Assembly (NCBI GenBank): GCA_017979445.1 | Contig: CM030708.1 | Span: forward strand, 30,847,613-30,911,612 | Origin: Akebia trifoliata | Lineage: Eukaryota > Streptophyta > Magnoliopsida > Ranunculales > Lardizabalaceae | Length of the DNA: 64,000 nt | Reading direction: 5' to 3' | Shown here: positions 11,515 through 21,989 of the stretch, in pieces | How positions within the stretch are numbered: position 1 is the first letter of the stretch | How the letters are laid out: every line of letters starts with the position of its first letter | Notes under the pieces: model-generated | Told to the model about the DNA's origin: nothing | The model's database searches: none | The model's input: the letters and a program-made list of their open reading frames with translations, nothing else | Program-made: the position numbers and the translations under genes

Positions 11515-11621
11515 GAGTTGATAGTGTAGGAACAATTTTTGCATCTCTTGTAACACATGCTTCTATCCAAGCATTACAACTAGATCTTATCATAAATGCA
11601 GGCAGTGCTGGTGGCTTTAAG
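11515..11621 (+). pseudogene. Captured exon of 5'-methylthioadenosine nucleosidase
   Basis: A 107-nt exon between an acceptor (TTCTTCCAG) and a donor (AAG|GTATAT). It encodes GVDSVGTIFASLVTHASIQ, then ALQLDLIINAGSAGGFK. This matches the conserved segment of plant MTN/MTAN enzymes, which hydrolyse methylthioadenosine in the Yang (methionine salvage) cycle; NAG.AGGF lies near the active site. Flanking intron sequence is kept, so this is DNA-level capture. The rest of the gene is absent, so it cannot make an enzyme. It is the only plus-strand fragment found in the large element. Confidence 0.8.
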
Positions 11622-12328
11622 GTATATTTATGTTTCTGAGTCTCTCTCTCTTTCTAAAATTCAGTCTTCTCGAGCTATTTCTGTATCATCATTATGGAAG
11701 CCTTATCTCAAATATTTGGAGTTGGCTGAAGGAATCGTGTTTCATAATTAGAATTCAGAATAGCTTATTTCTGTACTAAGTGGAAGAGGTGCCAACTTGC
11801 TCTTACTTTCATGCGGTGTGTAGTCTATTGACTATATATTATAGCATACAATGATGAGTTGTGCTTATTAATAAGATTAAAGGAAGAATTGTATGAAGTG
11901 TTATTGGAATCATAATTGATTGAGTATGGCACGTGGGGGAGTCAGATTATCATGACTTGATCTTAGTGGATAGTAAAATGTTTGAAGAGTCCATCTCGGT
12001 CTTCTCTATATACAGTCACCAATTTCTGTGATTTATACTTGATTTTCCTACTCGCATAATTTTTCCAATCGGGCCATGATAGATAGTTTCCCTTGTTGAG
12101 TTTCTCATATTTTTTTATTTGCCTTTGAAACACCAATAGGTGTATTGCAGAGAAGATAGGCTTGGCTTGCAAGTGGGGTTACAAAGGTGCAACTCTATAC
12201 AATCACCAATATATTGCATATGCCAGATCATCCTCTATTCTCATACAAACCCCAAATCAAATCTCTGAGTTAAGGATCTCTTTCTCACAAAACCCCGCAT
12301 ATTCATCTTTGTCAATTTGTTTTGACAG
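11622..12328. other. No recognised gene
   Basis: Probable remaining intron or flank of the captured nucleosidase piece, then AT-rich DNA up to the solo LTR. The minus ORF at 11963-12172 was not recognised. Confidence 0.4.
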
Positions 12329-12333
12329 TATAG

Positions 12334-14001
12334 TGAAAGCGCCCTCGATCCGCGGGGTGCGCGGATCCGCTTTTGACCCTTGAGGTTTGGGAGTCGCCAC
12401 CTAGTTATTGTGGTCTAGGAACCAAACTGACTCTAACATGGATAAAATGAACTAATCTACCATAAAAAAACTGAATTCGGGGATCAAGTTACGGGGTTGG
12501 AAGGTGTTAGGCACCAACCCCGCCCGGCCAAAGCCGGTCTCTACTAAATTCCCAAGTAAATTACATTGCTAAAACCTAGATAAAAAAAATAAATAAAAAT
12601 TTACCTTTCCGATGGCAAGGACTTGGTTCCCTCAGATCTGACAAAAAGAACTCCTTGATTGACTTTAATACCTTGACTTTAGTTGAGGATTCGGGGGTGT
12701 TTTTAGAAGGCTTTTGGGTGTTTTCTAGACTAAAATTGAAGGAGGGATGTTAGCTAAGGAGTTGGGGCTCCAAAACTAGGGTTTATGGGGGGCTAGGGGA
12801 GCTTCTAGACCTACTTCTCCTAGGGTTTATTATTTGATCCGAAAATAGGGTGTGAGCACCTCTATTTATAGATGTTTTTTAGGGTTGATTTGGATAGAGT
12901 TAGTGTTTAATTAGAGATCTTTTAATTAGAGTTGTGTTTTAGTTAAAATTGTTTTAGGTAGAATTGTGTTTTAATTAGAATTATTTTAGGTAGAATTATT
13001 TTTTAGTTAGAACTCTATTAGATAGAGTTATTATTTAATTAGATCTCTATTATGACTTTTGGTCTTATTTGATTGACTTTTAATATTTTGACTTTAGTCT
13101 TAATTGATTGACTTTTAATATCTTGACTTTAGTCTTGCTTAATTGACTTTAATTTTTGACTTTAGTCTCACTTGATTGACTTTAATACTTTGACTACAGT
13201 CTTGCTTGATTGACTTTAAATTTTTGGAGAACCCCCTTCCATTATTTCTTTAATTCTTTGGACCCCCAAATGGAGGGGTCCTTAAAGAAATATCCCACGA
13301 ACCCTCAACAATTTTGCCTGAGAGTCCGATTGATCGATTTTTTAGGTTCAAAATTTTAAATTAATTTCATTAATGTTTTACTTTAATTATTTAATGTTTT
13401 ATTTATTAATTTCAAATTTTTTTAATTATGAAAATTGTGAAATTACCGTTTTGCCCCCGAAGAGGACTTTTCACGTTTTAAGTCGGTTTTTAATGTTCTA
13501 AGATGTTTTAGAATCGATTTTTCGTAAGGAATTCAATGGAAATATTATTTTGTTTTATTTATGAAATTTTTTGTGTGAAATGGTCGTGAACTTTATGAGG
13601 GGCATTTTCGTAATTTTGTCGAATTCTGTGAAAATTGACGAAATGATTTATTTGGTTTTGATTTGTTGTTTTATGTGTTTGAATGAGTTTTCCTAAGCGT
13701 AACGTAGGCTCTAGGGTTGTTTTGAGATTAGGGGTATTTTGGTAATTTGATAGTTTTTAGTGATTTTTATCGTGAAGCTTCTTTTTGATTTGCAAGATGA
13801 TGATTTCTATGTTTCTGGGGTCGTATTTACCTAGCATAGCGTGGTTTCTAAGATTTTGTTAGTTTGAGATACCTCATCCGGATTTCTGAAACACATCTGG
13901 TAACAAAATAAAGCAATGGAATACACATCCATCATTGGGAATCATTGCGATCGGGTTGACGAGTTGATTAATCAGGCGAGTGCAAAAATGGGGTGTCTAC
14001 A
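12334..14001 (-). mobile_element. Solo LTR with 5-bp TSD
   Basis: On the minus strand it starts TGTAGACACCCC and ends GGCGCTTTCA, the TG...CA of LTRs. It is bracketed by a perfect 5-bp direct repeat TATAG (12329-12333 and 14002-14006). A TATA box (CTATAAATAG in reverse complement near 12860) sets the orientation. No internal retroelement sequence is present, so it arose by LTR-LTR recombination. It holds about five tandem units of roughly 33 bp built on TTGACTTTAGTC (13060-13220). The related LTR at 62822 runs the opposite way. Confidence 0.85.
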
Positions 14002-14340
14002 TATAGATTCTTATGAATTTGTATTGATTTTATTGCATTTGTTCTATTTTGAATCTAAACCCTAAAAAGCAACGCTTTATACGTTAATCTTCCGTTACAC
14101 AAAGATTTTTGATTGTGATATATAGATTTTATTTGTTTTTTGATTTAATTTATCTTTCAATGATGTTGTTTGAAAGCCTAATTAGTTTTGTTTTTTTTAT
14201 CATTGTTATCCAATTTATCCCTTTTAAGTCTCAATGAAACTAAATATCTAAATCTATATTTTTCAAAATTTTAATTTATTTATGGTCTAGTTTTCATGGT
14301 TGATGTTCATAATGACAATCCTCGCAAATTGAAACATTAG

Positions 14341-14525
14341 AAATTGCCACAGGAAGGGTTTTCCAAGGTTCTTCATTTTATGGTACTTGAATTTTGCGAT
14401 TATAGGGTTCTCAAATCTCAAGGCTTTTTTGCTTTTGATCGTCGACCTATTGTTGGAGATATTATCCCAATTTCTAATATTTTAATTGTCTTCTGGACCT
14501 ATCAAAATTCAAAACCATTAATCAG
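14341..14525 (+). other. Exon-like ORF of unknown family
   Basis: Open segment between a possible acceptor (ACATTAG) and a good donor (CAG|GTAAGA). It reads KLPQEGFSKVLHFMVLEFCD and later DRRPIVGDIIPISNILIVFW. A second short open piece follows an acceptor-like TTTGCAG at about 14652. I do not recognise the family. By context it is another captured host-gene piece. Confidence 0.35.
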
Positions 14526-14699
14526 GTAAGATTTCCTTATGATTTAAAATGAGATTGTTGTTAAAGGCATGTTAATTACAATACTTCTCTCTATGATTGT
14601 TTAATATGTATGAAGGATAAAATGGGAGAATTTAACATGTTTTTATTTGCAGCACTGAAGTTGAGTGCTGATGATATTAAATGCCTCCGTAGTGCAGAT

Positions 14700-15054
14700 G
14701 AACTATGCCTTTAATTAGTTATTTTAGCTAAGAGAAGGTGTGGAGAGCTTTGTGGATGGCTCCGTCTACTAAGAGACATCATATGAGAGATTCTAGATAA
14801 CCGGGTTCGGGAACAAAATGGGTTGATTCGAGAAAGGAGTGGGCGACCTTAGAAGCCTTAGCTTTGAGGAGGATATCGAAAAGGGCATTGAAGAAGGCAG
14901 AGTCGGGGGAGAAACCTTGCAAAAAACATAGCCAATTGAAGGAGATGAGGGCATTGTTTGGATGTTTGATTATATATTGGATTAAGTTTGGGAAGGGCAT
15001 TTGGGTCTTTTCACATTGCTGACTGGAGTCAAGGGGGCATGTCATAAATTTCAA
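14700..15054 (-). pseudogene. Captured PPR-like gene fragment
   Basis: It encodes PNLIQYIIKHPNNALISFNW, then GFSPDSAFFNALFDILLKAK and FLESTHFVPEPGYLESLI. This resembles the N-terminal region of plant pentatricopeptide repeat proteins, which bind organellar RNA. After LESLI a TGA interrupts, and the same frame continues with VDGAIHKAL, again PPR-like, to another stop. It is an inactive piece of at most one or two repeats; the exact PPR donor is unknown. Confidence 0.6.
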
Positions 15055-16062
15055 AACACAGGGGTATCTCCAATATTCAGCAAGACATGAGGGAGCATTT
15101 CATCAATTTTAAAATACAGGGGTATCTCCAATATTTAGAAAGAGTTGAGGGGGCAAGTGTAAAATAAGTATTTTTTTTCAAAACTTACTCTTTTAGCGAC
15201 AACCATGATTGTAGTTAAAGACCTATTGAATTTTTTTTTTGTTTTAGTTAAAAACCATGATTGTGCAGCTATCAGGGCAAAAACTATCTAATTTCTATTG
15301 ATTTTTTTTTTGTTTTTGTTTTTGGTTATCTTCTAACCATGGCCAGTTAATTGAACTATCCAGTTGGGTAAAGCACACTCACACAAAACACTAGAGAGTG
15401 CCTAGTAGAAGTAGAAAAGATGCCCTCGTAGACATGTTGGTAATGCCTCATATAATACCTACCTCAATGCAAGCTGTTGAGTTTGGGAATAAAATTGTTG
15501 TAACAAGGCATTTGCCATCATTGTTGTCGTATACAATAGCTGCAGCTTGAGGTTATAATTTATTAGGTATAAAACTGAAACTATGGCGTGGAAGGGTGTT
15601 TGATATTTGTCACACGTTCTATGCTTTGCCAAATTTATGCAACAATTCCCATTTATTATTATTAGGACTAACAATGGAATGCTAGAGTTCCACATGGTTA
15701 GAAAAAAAGAAGCTTCCAAGAGTAAGTTTCAATAAGAGAGAGAATTAACAAGAGGGGATGGTTTAATAGCAAATTTCTAATCCAAACGCTTCCATATGTC
15801 TTGGTTCCGACCCTGGCTCATCTGGTCCCCCTTAGTTGGACTGGACACCCGTTATAAAAAAATAATAATAATAAGAGAATTTGATTGAGATGATTTGGAC
15901 AAGTACAATTCAATTTTTTTTTTTTTTTTTGCTATGTAAATAGGCATGTAATTGTCCTAGAATTATTAAACTCCAACTAAAATCCACGAAGTTTGGAGTT
16001 TTTAGGTTTTGGTGACAACTTCAGCACAAAAGAAATATACAACGTACTAAGTAATATATCAT
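15055..16062. other. No recognised gene
   Basis: AT-rich, with shadow ORFs only. A short block at about 15000-15060 (CAAGGGGGCATGTCATAAAT) recurs in diverged form at 15085-15150, a local tandem duplication. Confidence 0.4.
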
Positions 16063-16070
16063 GTTGAGTG

Positions 16071-16241
16071 CAGGGATTGGATTGACATTGGGGGCAGGGG
16101 CACTTGCCCCAACAAGAAATTTCAAAATCAAAAGTTTAGTGAGCTATTGCCACTATTGCCCCCAGAATTATTTTTTTAAGTCTTAGTTGCCCCCACACAA
16201 AAAAATGGCCCCACATGGGCAAAATCCTGGCTCTGCCCCTG
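16071..16241. mobile_element. hAT MITE, 171 bp, with 8-bp TSD
   Basis: Perfect 8-bp direct repeats GTTGAGTG (16063-16070 and 16242-16249) enclose a segment with ends CAGGG and CCCTG. The right end in reverse complement, CAGGGGCAGAGCCAGGATTT, is the typical start of a widespread plant hAT MITE type. It is nested in the 19.8-kb element. Confidence 0.82.
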
Positions 16242-16249
16242 GTTGAGTG

Positions 16250-17329
16250 CACAGGTTCAATTACTGACAGCATTACTTAGAAATGAATTGAAGAATAATA
16301 TTTGTTCAGCTGACACAACTTTTTTGGGAAGAGATGTGTGTGTTTGTTTAATGAGGAGGATAAGGTTTTGAGGATGATGAGAAACAGAAAAACAAAGCAA
16401 CTGACTCTCTTAGCCAATGAGCTTTGTTGTTGACTATGATATCAGTTAACTTTACATGGTCTGAAGTTCTAGAGCAGGCCCACTCTGAAGACGAGGTTTT
16501 GAAAAGATCCAAGAGGTAAGTAATGGACTCGATTTTTATTTTTGAAAACGAAGAAGTTTTATTGAAAAAGAGGACAAGGAGTCCTCTAACGAAAAAAAAA
16601 AGCAACAAACAAAGGTCAAAAGGCACCAGCAGCAGAGAGGAAAACAAAACAAAAAACAGGCCCCCAACACCCAAGGGAGCAGTCACCCTCTGCACAACAG
16701 ATTCCACCTGAACAAGAAATCTTCAAACAAGATAAATAACTGTGCACACCGTTACCTATTCTTATGTCGGATTTCACCTTGTGACACCAAATTTACTGTG
16801 AGGGTTCATGAATTTCCACGCAAGCCTATTCTTTCTTATTTTCTTGATTGGTTTGCTGGTTCAGGTACAATAAGGGCTGTTTTGTAGCTGTCCCCCACTC
16901 CCACCCCAAATGTGTACATGAATAAACATTTCCATTTTCACACTTTTCTGTTCTTAAGCACACTAGTGGCATTATTTGTCAACTTCTTTATTGTCAAATT
17001 GTGGTTGTTTTACTACTGTTTTGTATATTAAAGTTGGGTTGATTCATGTTTAAACATAACAAGATCACACGCTGGAAGAATATCTTCTACTCACTCAAGG
17101 TTTCAACTTCCTCTCCTTAAACTTCTTAAATTCAATTTTGGCAACGAAATCTTTTCAAGATGAATCTATAGAATAAATCAATAAACAAATTTGAGGAGTT
17201 ATGCAGGCATTTTGAATAAAATTGGTTTAAACAAATAACAAAGAGAACAAATCCATTCAAAAAAGCCAGAGTTTTCCATTCCAATCAGAGACTTCAATAA
17301 GCAGTCCTCATATAAAAAAGACAGAAATT
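16250..17329. other. No recognised gene
   Basis: Contains an A-rich low-complexity stretch (16550-16660) with overlapping ORFs on both strands and no credible protein family, then AT-rich DNA up to the MRS2 piece. Confidence 0.4.
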
Positions 17330-17334
17330 CTAAC

Positions 17335-17490
17335 ACTTCAACAAATTGAGAAGAACACCAACCCTTTGAACACGGCCAGTAATTGCAACCAATCGGCTTT
17401 TAATTTGACGTACACGTTCCAAGTTAAGAGTACTAATCTTCGAAGTGAAATTATCTAAGGCCGGGTGTGCCTCTCGCTCCAATGTTCTTG
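17335..17490 (-). pseudogene. Captured MRS2/MGT magnesium transporter fragment
   Basis: It encodes REAHPALDNFTSKISTLNLE, then RVRQIKSRLVAITGRVQRV. This is the conserved helical segment of plant MRS2/CorA-type Mg2+ transporters, before the GMN membrane motif. The family usually reads ..HPALDELTSKIS..NLERVRQIKS. Sequence after RVQ does not fit the family, and no GMN or membrane segments follow. It is a one-exon scrap in the minus-strand fragment series of the 19.8-kb element. Confidence 0.8.
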
Positions 17491-17739
17491 CCTGGTCAGA
17501 AATAGAATGGCTGTGTACAGGCATAGCCATGGACAAGAATAGGCCCAAGACAGCAATCCAAAGGACCAAACCATAGGTTGGGCAGCCTAGATTGGCCATT
17601 GCAGCCCTCCACATGACAAAAAAAAGCTCATCTATGCATAAAAGTGTGTAGAGAAAATAAGGAAAACTAAAAGGGTTTTTGAGTTATCCGTTCTCCATTC
17701 TTTTTTTTTATTAACCTTTTTCTGTTGTTGCTATCTAAT

Positions 17740-17890
17740 GATAGTAGTTGGACTCGATGTGATTCACAGCATCCTTGCAGAGCACTGATCGTACTTCCAT
17801 TATTGATCTGGGTGGCTCAAGATCTTTCTCTTGTAGTGCATTTCGAAGCAACTGTTGCATCTGGGATGCGAAGGTATCATCTAAGATCTG
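17740..17890 (-). pseudogene. Captured C-terminal exon, possibly DUF810/PATROL1-like
   Basis: After an acceptor-like TTTGCAG the minus strand reads ILDDTFASQMQQLLRNALQE, then KDLEPPRSIMEVRSVLCKDA. It resembles the C-terminus of plant DUF810 (Munc13-like, PATROL1) proteins as I remember them. The family name is tentative. No stop lies within this part, but the neighbouring exons are absent. Confidence 0.4.
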
Positions 17891-17994
17891 CAAATATTGA
17901 ACAAGTAAAAAAGGACTAAGGACAAGTATAAAATGAAAATTTTAAAATGAAAACCCTTCTATAGAATTGCTACCTAATAACTCTCTGTAGAATT

Positions 17995-18330
17995 GCTTTT
18001 GTTGCCGAGTCAATTGACGCCGTTGCTTCATCTAGAACAAGAATTCTATTTCTCTTAAGTAGTACTCTTCCAAGGCAGAATAATTGGCACTACCCAACAC
18101 TCCAATTGTTCCCTTCATCACTCACTGTTGGACAAACCCAAATGAGAACGAGAGGTCTGATATGATGATTACTAGAAGATTAGAATTAGTTTTGTCTTAC
18201 CTCCCATATTTGTTGGTTAGAATAGAGGCCTAAAAGATCCAAATTAGTTCGAACCATACCCTTGAAAAGAGTTGGTTCTCGAGGCAATGAGGACGACTTG
18301 TCTTTGAGGTTTTTGAACATTGGTAAAATT
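17995..18330 (-). pseudogene. Captured ABCC (MRP-type) transporter NBD2 fragment
   Basis: Two exon pieces in gene order. The upstream one (about 18330-18200) reads REPTLFKGMVRTNLDLLGLY SNQQIWE, ending at donor GAG|GTAAGAC. The downstream one (about 18110-17990) reads [20 protein letters not shown], then [10 protein letters not shown]. Together they match the second nucleotide-binding domain of plant ABCC exporters, around the Q-loop segment (QEPTLF in the family) and Walker B ([10 protein letters not shown]). The Q is changed to R, and the signature motif region between the pieces is damaged or missing. It is a non-functional capture with its intron retained. Confidence 0.8.
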
Positions 18331-18924
18331 CTGTTTTTGCCTAGTATCCACATTGAGATCTGTAGGTTGGAGACAGAAAATTCAGACTTAGTTATTTCTT
18401 TATGTACGTATGTATGTGCTTGTGGAAACATATAAAAATGCATGTTATCCCAAGAGTGCGTGTGCCGTAACTACTATTTTTGACAACAAGAACCAAATGC
18501 CCATACAAGGAACTCTTAAAGGTAGGGATAATGGTTCTTGAGTTCAACTCCGCTACACGGGAGGAATCTCACCCTCTTAGATACAACGCGACCAAAAAGG
18601 TGAAACCATCGATGCATAATACCAAAACGTTATGTGTGTTTGTGAGAGGGACATGTAGAAGACTTACCGGTATGAGAGGGAGCCTCATCTTAACTAAAGA
18701 AAAGGCATTGAGCTTGAAGAACATAGAAGAGTTAATACAACACAGAGACGCTATATGGTTCGTAGAGGCATGTGCAACCACATGCACTTTTACATATGGC
18801 CCATTAAACTCATCAATCTTTTATTGCTGCAACAAAAATAGTTATCGATGAGAATAGCTCACGATGATCAACTGAGTAATTAAGACTCTAAAATTAAATA
18901 TTCTTATTCATTTTTATTTTTACC

Positions 18925-19990
18925 GGCAGAGATGTCGAACTTTGCAATATCTTCGATCATGAAGTCATTCAAAGGATAGAGAGGGTTTAATCTTGGTTGA
19001 AGTAACCATGCCTCATGCCCATTTTCTAATAAAGATTGAATCAAATCTTTTGGTTGGTTGGTAGCCAAAAACTCTCTGCAGAGTACCCATTAATCAGAAG
19101 TATTGGACTCTGTTTTCTCCCTCCTTCATGCCTCCACAGATTCTGATTGCACTTCCATTGTCTACAATGGATCATAAACCCATCTTCTGTATGATTCACA
19201 AAGAAATACCCAATTAGGAAAAATTATAATCCATTAAGACTTGGACTACCTTTCAAGTCTCAAATCAAGATTGAACCAAGTCTTAAAGTTGAATTGGATC
19301 AAGGTTTGAAGTATTTGAACAATTAATTTATTGTTAAAAAATACCTGTTTTTATCTCATGAAGAGTACTAGATGGGTATGATTTTTTGTTCGAATCTGAC
19401 GACGAGAAGTCCTTAAGGCTTCCACGAGGTGTTTGTAAGATATAGGTTCTCAAGAGAGACTGTAAGAGAACACGTAAATCTTCCCCTCTTGTTCCCTTCT
19501 AAGCTTACCAAGCATCTCAAAAGATCCGCAAATGAAACATGAAGCTCCCCTTTAAGATCAACCATCTCCTTTGTTAAATTGTTTTTTCTCAATCATTCTA
19601 AGTGTTCCATGTAATGTTGTAGACTCCTTCCAAGCATAGAAACCAAGACGAAATGGCTTCATTATTTTCTTCCCTTCAAGAATATATCTATGAAGAAATT
19701 AATCAAAATTTAGTAAACTCATAATAGTGAGAGTAATTAGAAGGAAAAAAACGCATTGTTTTATACCTCGAACCAGAAGCCGATGCAAGGATGAGATGGT
19801 AATTCATGTATTGTGTATAGGGAGTTCTATTATCTACTTTGCACAAATCTACTTTTTCATCTATAATGTCCTTCTCCACAGCTTTAAACACAATGTACCC
19901 ACCAACCTTTCCTCTTAAGATTGAATGAAGTTCTCCCACACCTTGATTTCGTTCACATAAATCTTTCATATCGTTTGAGTTCATCTTCAT
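18925..19990 (-). pseudogene. Captured fragment resembling GMC oxidoreductase/hydrolase protein
   Basis: Exon pieces in order: GELHSILRGKVGGYIVFKAV, DNRTPYTQYMNYHLILASAS GSR (to about 19766); then after acceptor TTCATAG, YILEGKKIMKPF and FYAWKESTTLHGTLR; then ELHVSFADLLRCLVSLEGN; then about 19110-18925 ILLINGYSAESFWLPT and, in a shifted frame, LIQSLLENGHEAWLLQPRLN. This resembles plant cholesterol-oxidase-like GMC oxidoreductases that carry an alpha/beta-hydrolase region. Stops (near 19570) and a frameshift (near 19060) disable it. The family is recalled, not searched. Confidence 0.5.
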
Positions 19991-20224
19991 TGTGAAATGA
20001 AATCTAAGAAACAGAGCTTAAATCAGTCAATTTTAGTAAAATTTGATAATAAAATAAGAAACCTAATATTTCAAAAGATTTACATGCCTTCCTATATCTG
20101 TTTTTTGGAATTTAAAAAAACAAAAACAAAAAAATGTAATAAAAATATCTAAGCAAGTTTTCGATAAATAAATTGAACCTAATATTTTTTTTTTCCCAAG
20201 CAATGCTTACCCAAGTACTTACCA

Positions 20225-21760
20225 AATTCAAAGGATGCCCATCAATTGAGCATAAATATCTAAGCAAGTATTCATTGGAAGAACAAGTATCTGCCAGATC
20301 CTGATGCAATTTGGTAATTGCCTTCTGCAAGGATCTTAGAACTGGAAGCAAACTTCTTAAATTTTGCTGAATAGAGTGTCCATGAGCTTTACATAGCTCC
20401 TGCAATACAAACCAATCATTAATTAATAACAATGAAACCCGACATGCATAAACAATGCCTAGCAGCATGAATAATAACAGAAGCTTTAGAAACTATGGCT
20501 AAAAGACAGACCTGAGACCATCGAAGAATGAACTCCAAATGTGGAGAACTTTCCTGAAGGTCTGCAAATGCCTCAATTAACCTCTGCAAATATCTTAAGG
20601 GGATTGATGAAGCAACAGCCAGAATATCTACTGGATTCACAGAAACAATGCCTTTTTTTATTAGAGAATCTTCATTTAGACGGAGATTGAGTAAGAACGC
20701 CCTCTGATGTTAATCCTTACTAAAAGCTGCATCAACTGCCTGAAAATATGAAATAAATAAGTTTGTCAGATTGAACAAGTACATGTTGTGATAATTGAGA
20801 ACTCTACAACTATCATTTCTTGTGGCATGAACAGTCTTCTGAGATGCAAGGTCAGAAGAAAGAAGACTGGGAAAATACTAAGTGAGGAAAAAAGTACCTC
20901 TGGAGTGACATTGACGTCGAGATCAGTGGGATCAAAGACAAAGGATTCATCAATTGAATAGACTAAAACACACCCTGTTGTTGCTGCTGCCCAACATCGA
21001 CCAGTCGGTGATATTCTCAAGCACTTAGTCCCAATAATAGGCCTTCCAGCGTTTGGCATGGATCCAGGTAAATCATACCCCAGCTTTCCACGGGTTTGTT
21101 TGTCAACACCTTCCTCTACATCGATATTCTCATCATCAATTAAATCTAAGAGGCAATTTTCTGTCATTTTCTTTGAGTTTAAAATGTCTCAAACTCCGTC
21201 CAAGGATAGATTGTGGGTTATTTGAAACCTACGTAGCAATACCTGGTGTGATATGAAACAATCCAAACTATTACGTTATTCGGTTCATAAAAAACAACTG
21301 TCATTCATACATTGACACACAAACAAAGGAAAAAAAGCAAAAAAAAAAAAAAAAAACAGATTTGAGAAATCTATGTAAAAGCAAACAAGTACAAGTGAAT
21401 ATTATATTTTAATTTGTAAATCATAAAAGAATAAATGGATGCAAACCAACCTGATCTGCAACATCATACATGCATATGTATTTGCTACTTCCCGCGACTA
21501 AAATGTAACTGCCATCAGTAGAATAACATAGGCTTGTAAAATACTTTCCTAAGCTTGAATTGGTTGCCAATCTCCGATCAGTCATGAGACACCCACCAAC
21601 AATGTCTTTGCGTCCCTCAATTGTGTACATTAACAGGCCATCTATAGGATCCCAGAAATGGATTTGACCATCTAATGTACTGGAAGCCAACTGCTTCCCA
21701 TCTGAACGATAAACCACTGTAAGAACATCATGTGTGTGTGGAAATGTTTCAACGACAACT
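20225..21760 (-). pseudogene. PWP2: Captured 3' half of PWP2 (UTP1) WD40 gene
   Basis: Four exons keep plant PWP2 order and splice sites. Exon a (to 21451): VETFPHTHDVLTVVYRSDGK, LDGQIHFWDPIDGLLMYTIE, YICMYDVADQ. Exon b (21242-20898): VLLRRFQITHNLSLDGV then stop, DKQTRGKLGYDLPGSMPN. Exon c (20739-20512): AVDAA.., LRLNEDSLIKK, RYLQRLIEAFADL. Exon d (20399 to about 20225): ELCKAHGHSIQQN, HQDLADTCSSNEYLLRYLCS. PWP2 is a WD40 subunit of the small-subunit processome in the nucleolus. In-frame stops at 21189-21191 (TGA) and 20710-20712 (TAA) disable the copy. It starts about 160 bp downstream of the transposase on the same strand, so read-through chimeric transcripts are possible. Confidence 0.9.
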
Positions 21761-21989
21761 TTCCAGTTAAAATTTTGACAATTCGCTCTTAGCTGTCTTA
21801 CCAACACGTCATTTTCATCTAAGAGCATACTTGAGAGTTATGTAATCAAATCTCCGAGGTCGATACCTCTGGCCAGTACCTTTAGTTGCATAATTTAAGA
21901 AAATTACAAATTAAATAATGTGATGTAATAAATACCATAAACATCATAGCAAAAGATATCAAAAGAAAACACAAATGATTACCAATTGT

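Noticed and set aside
11963..12172. 69-codon minus ORF with KNYASRKIKYKSQKL-type basic run
   Set aside because: Looked briefly like a DNA-binding segment, but no family motif could be matched and no conserved neighbours support it.
16348..16711. Opposed ORFs on both strands with hydrophobic stretches
   Set aside because: They come from an A-rich/T-rich low-complexity tract and match no family; coding on both strands is typical of such composition.
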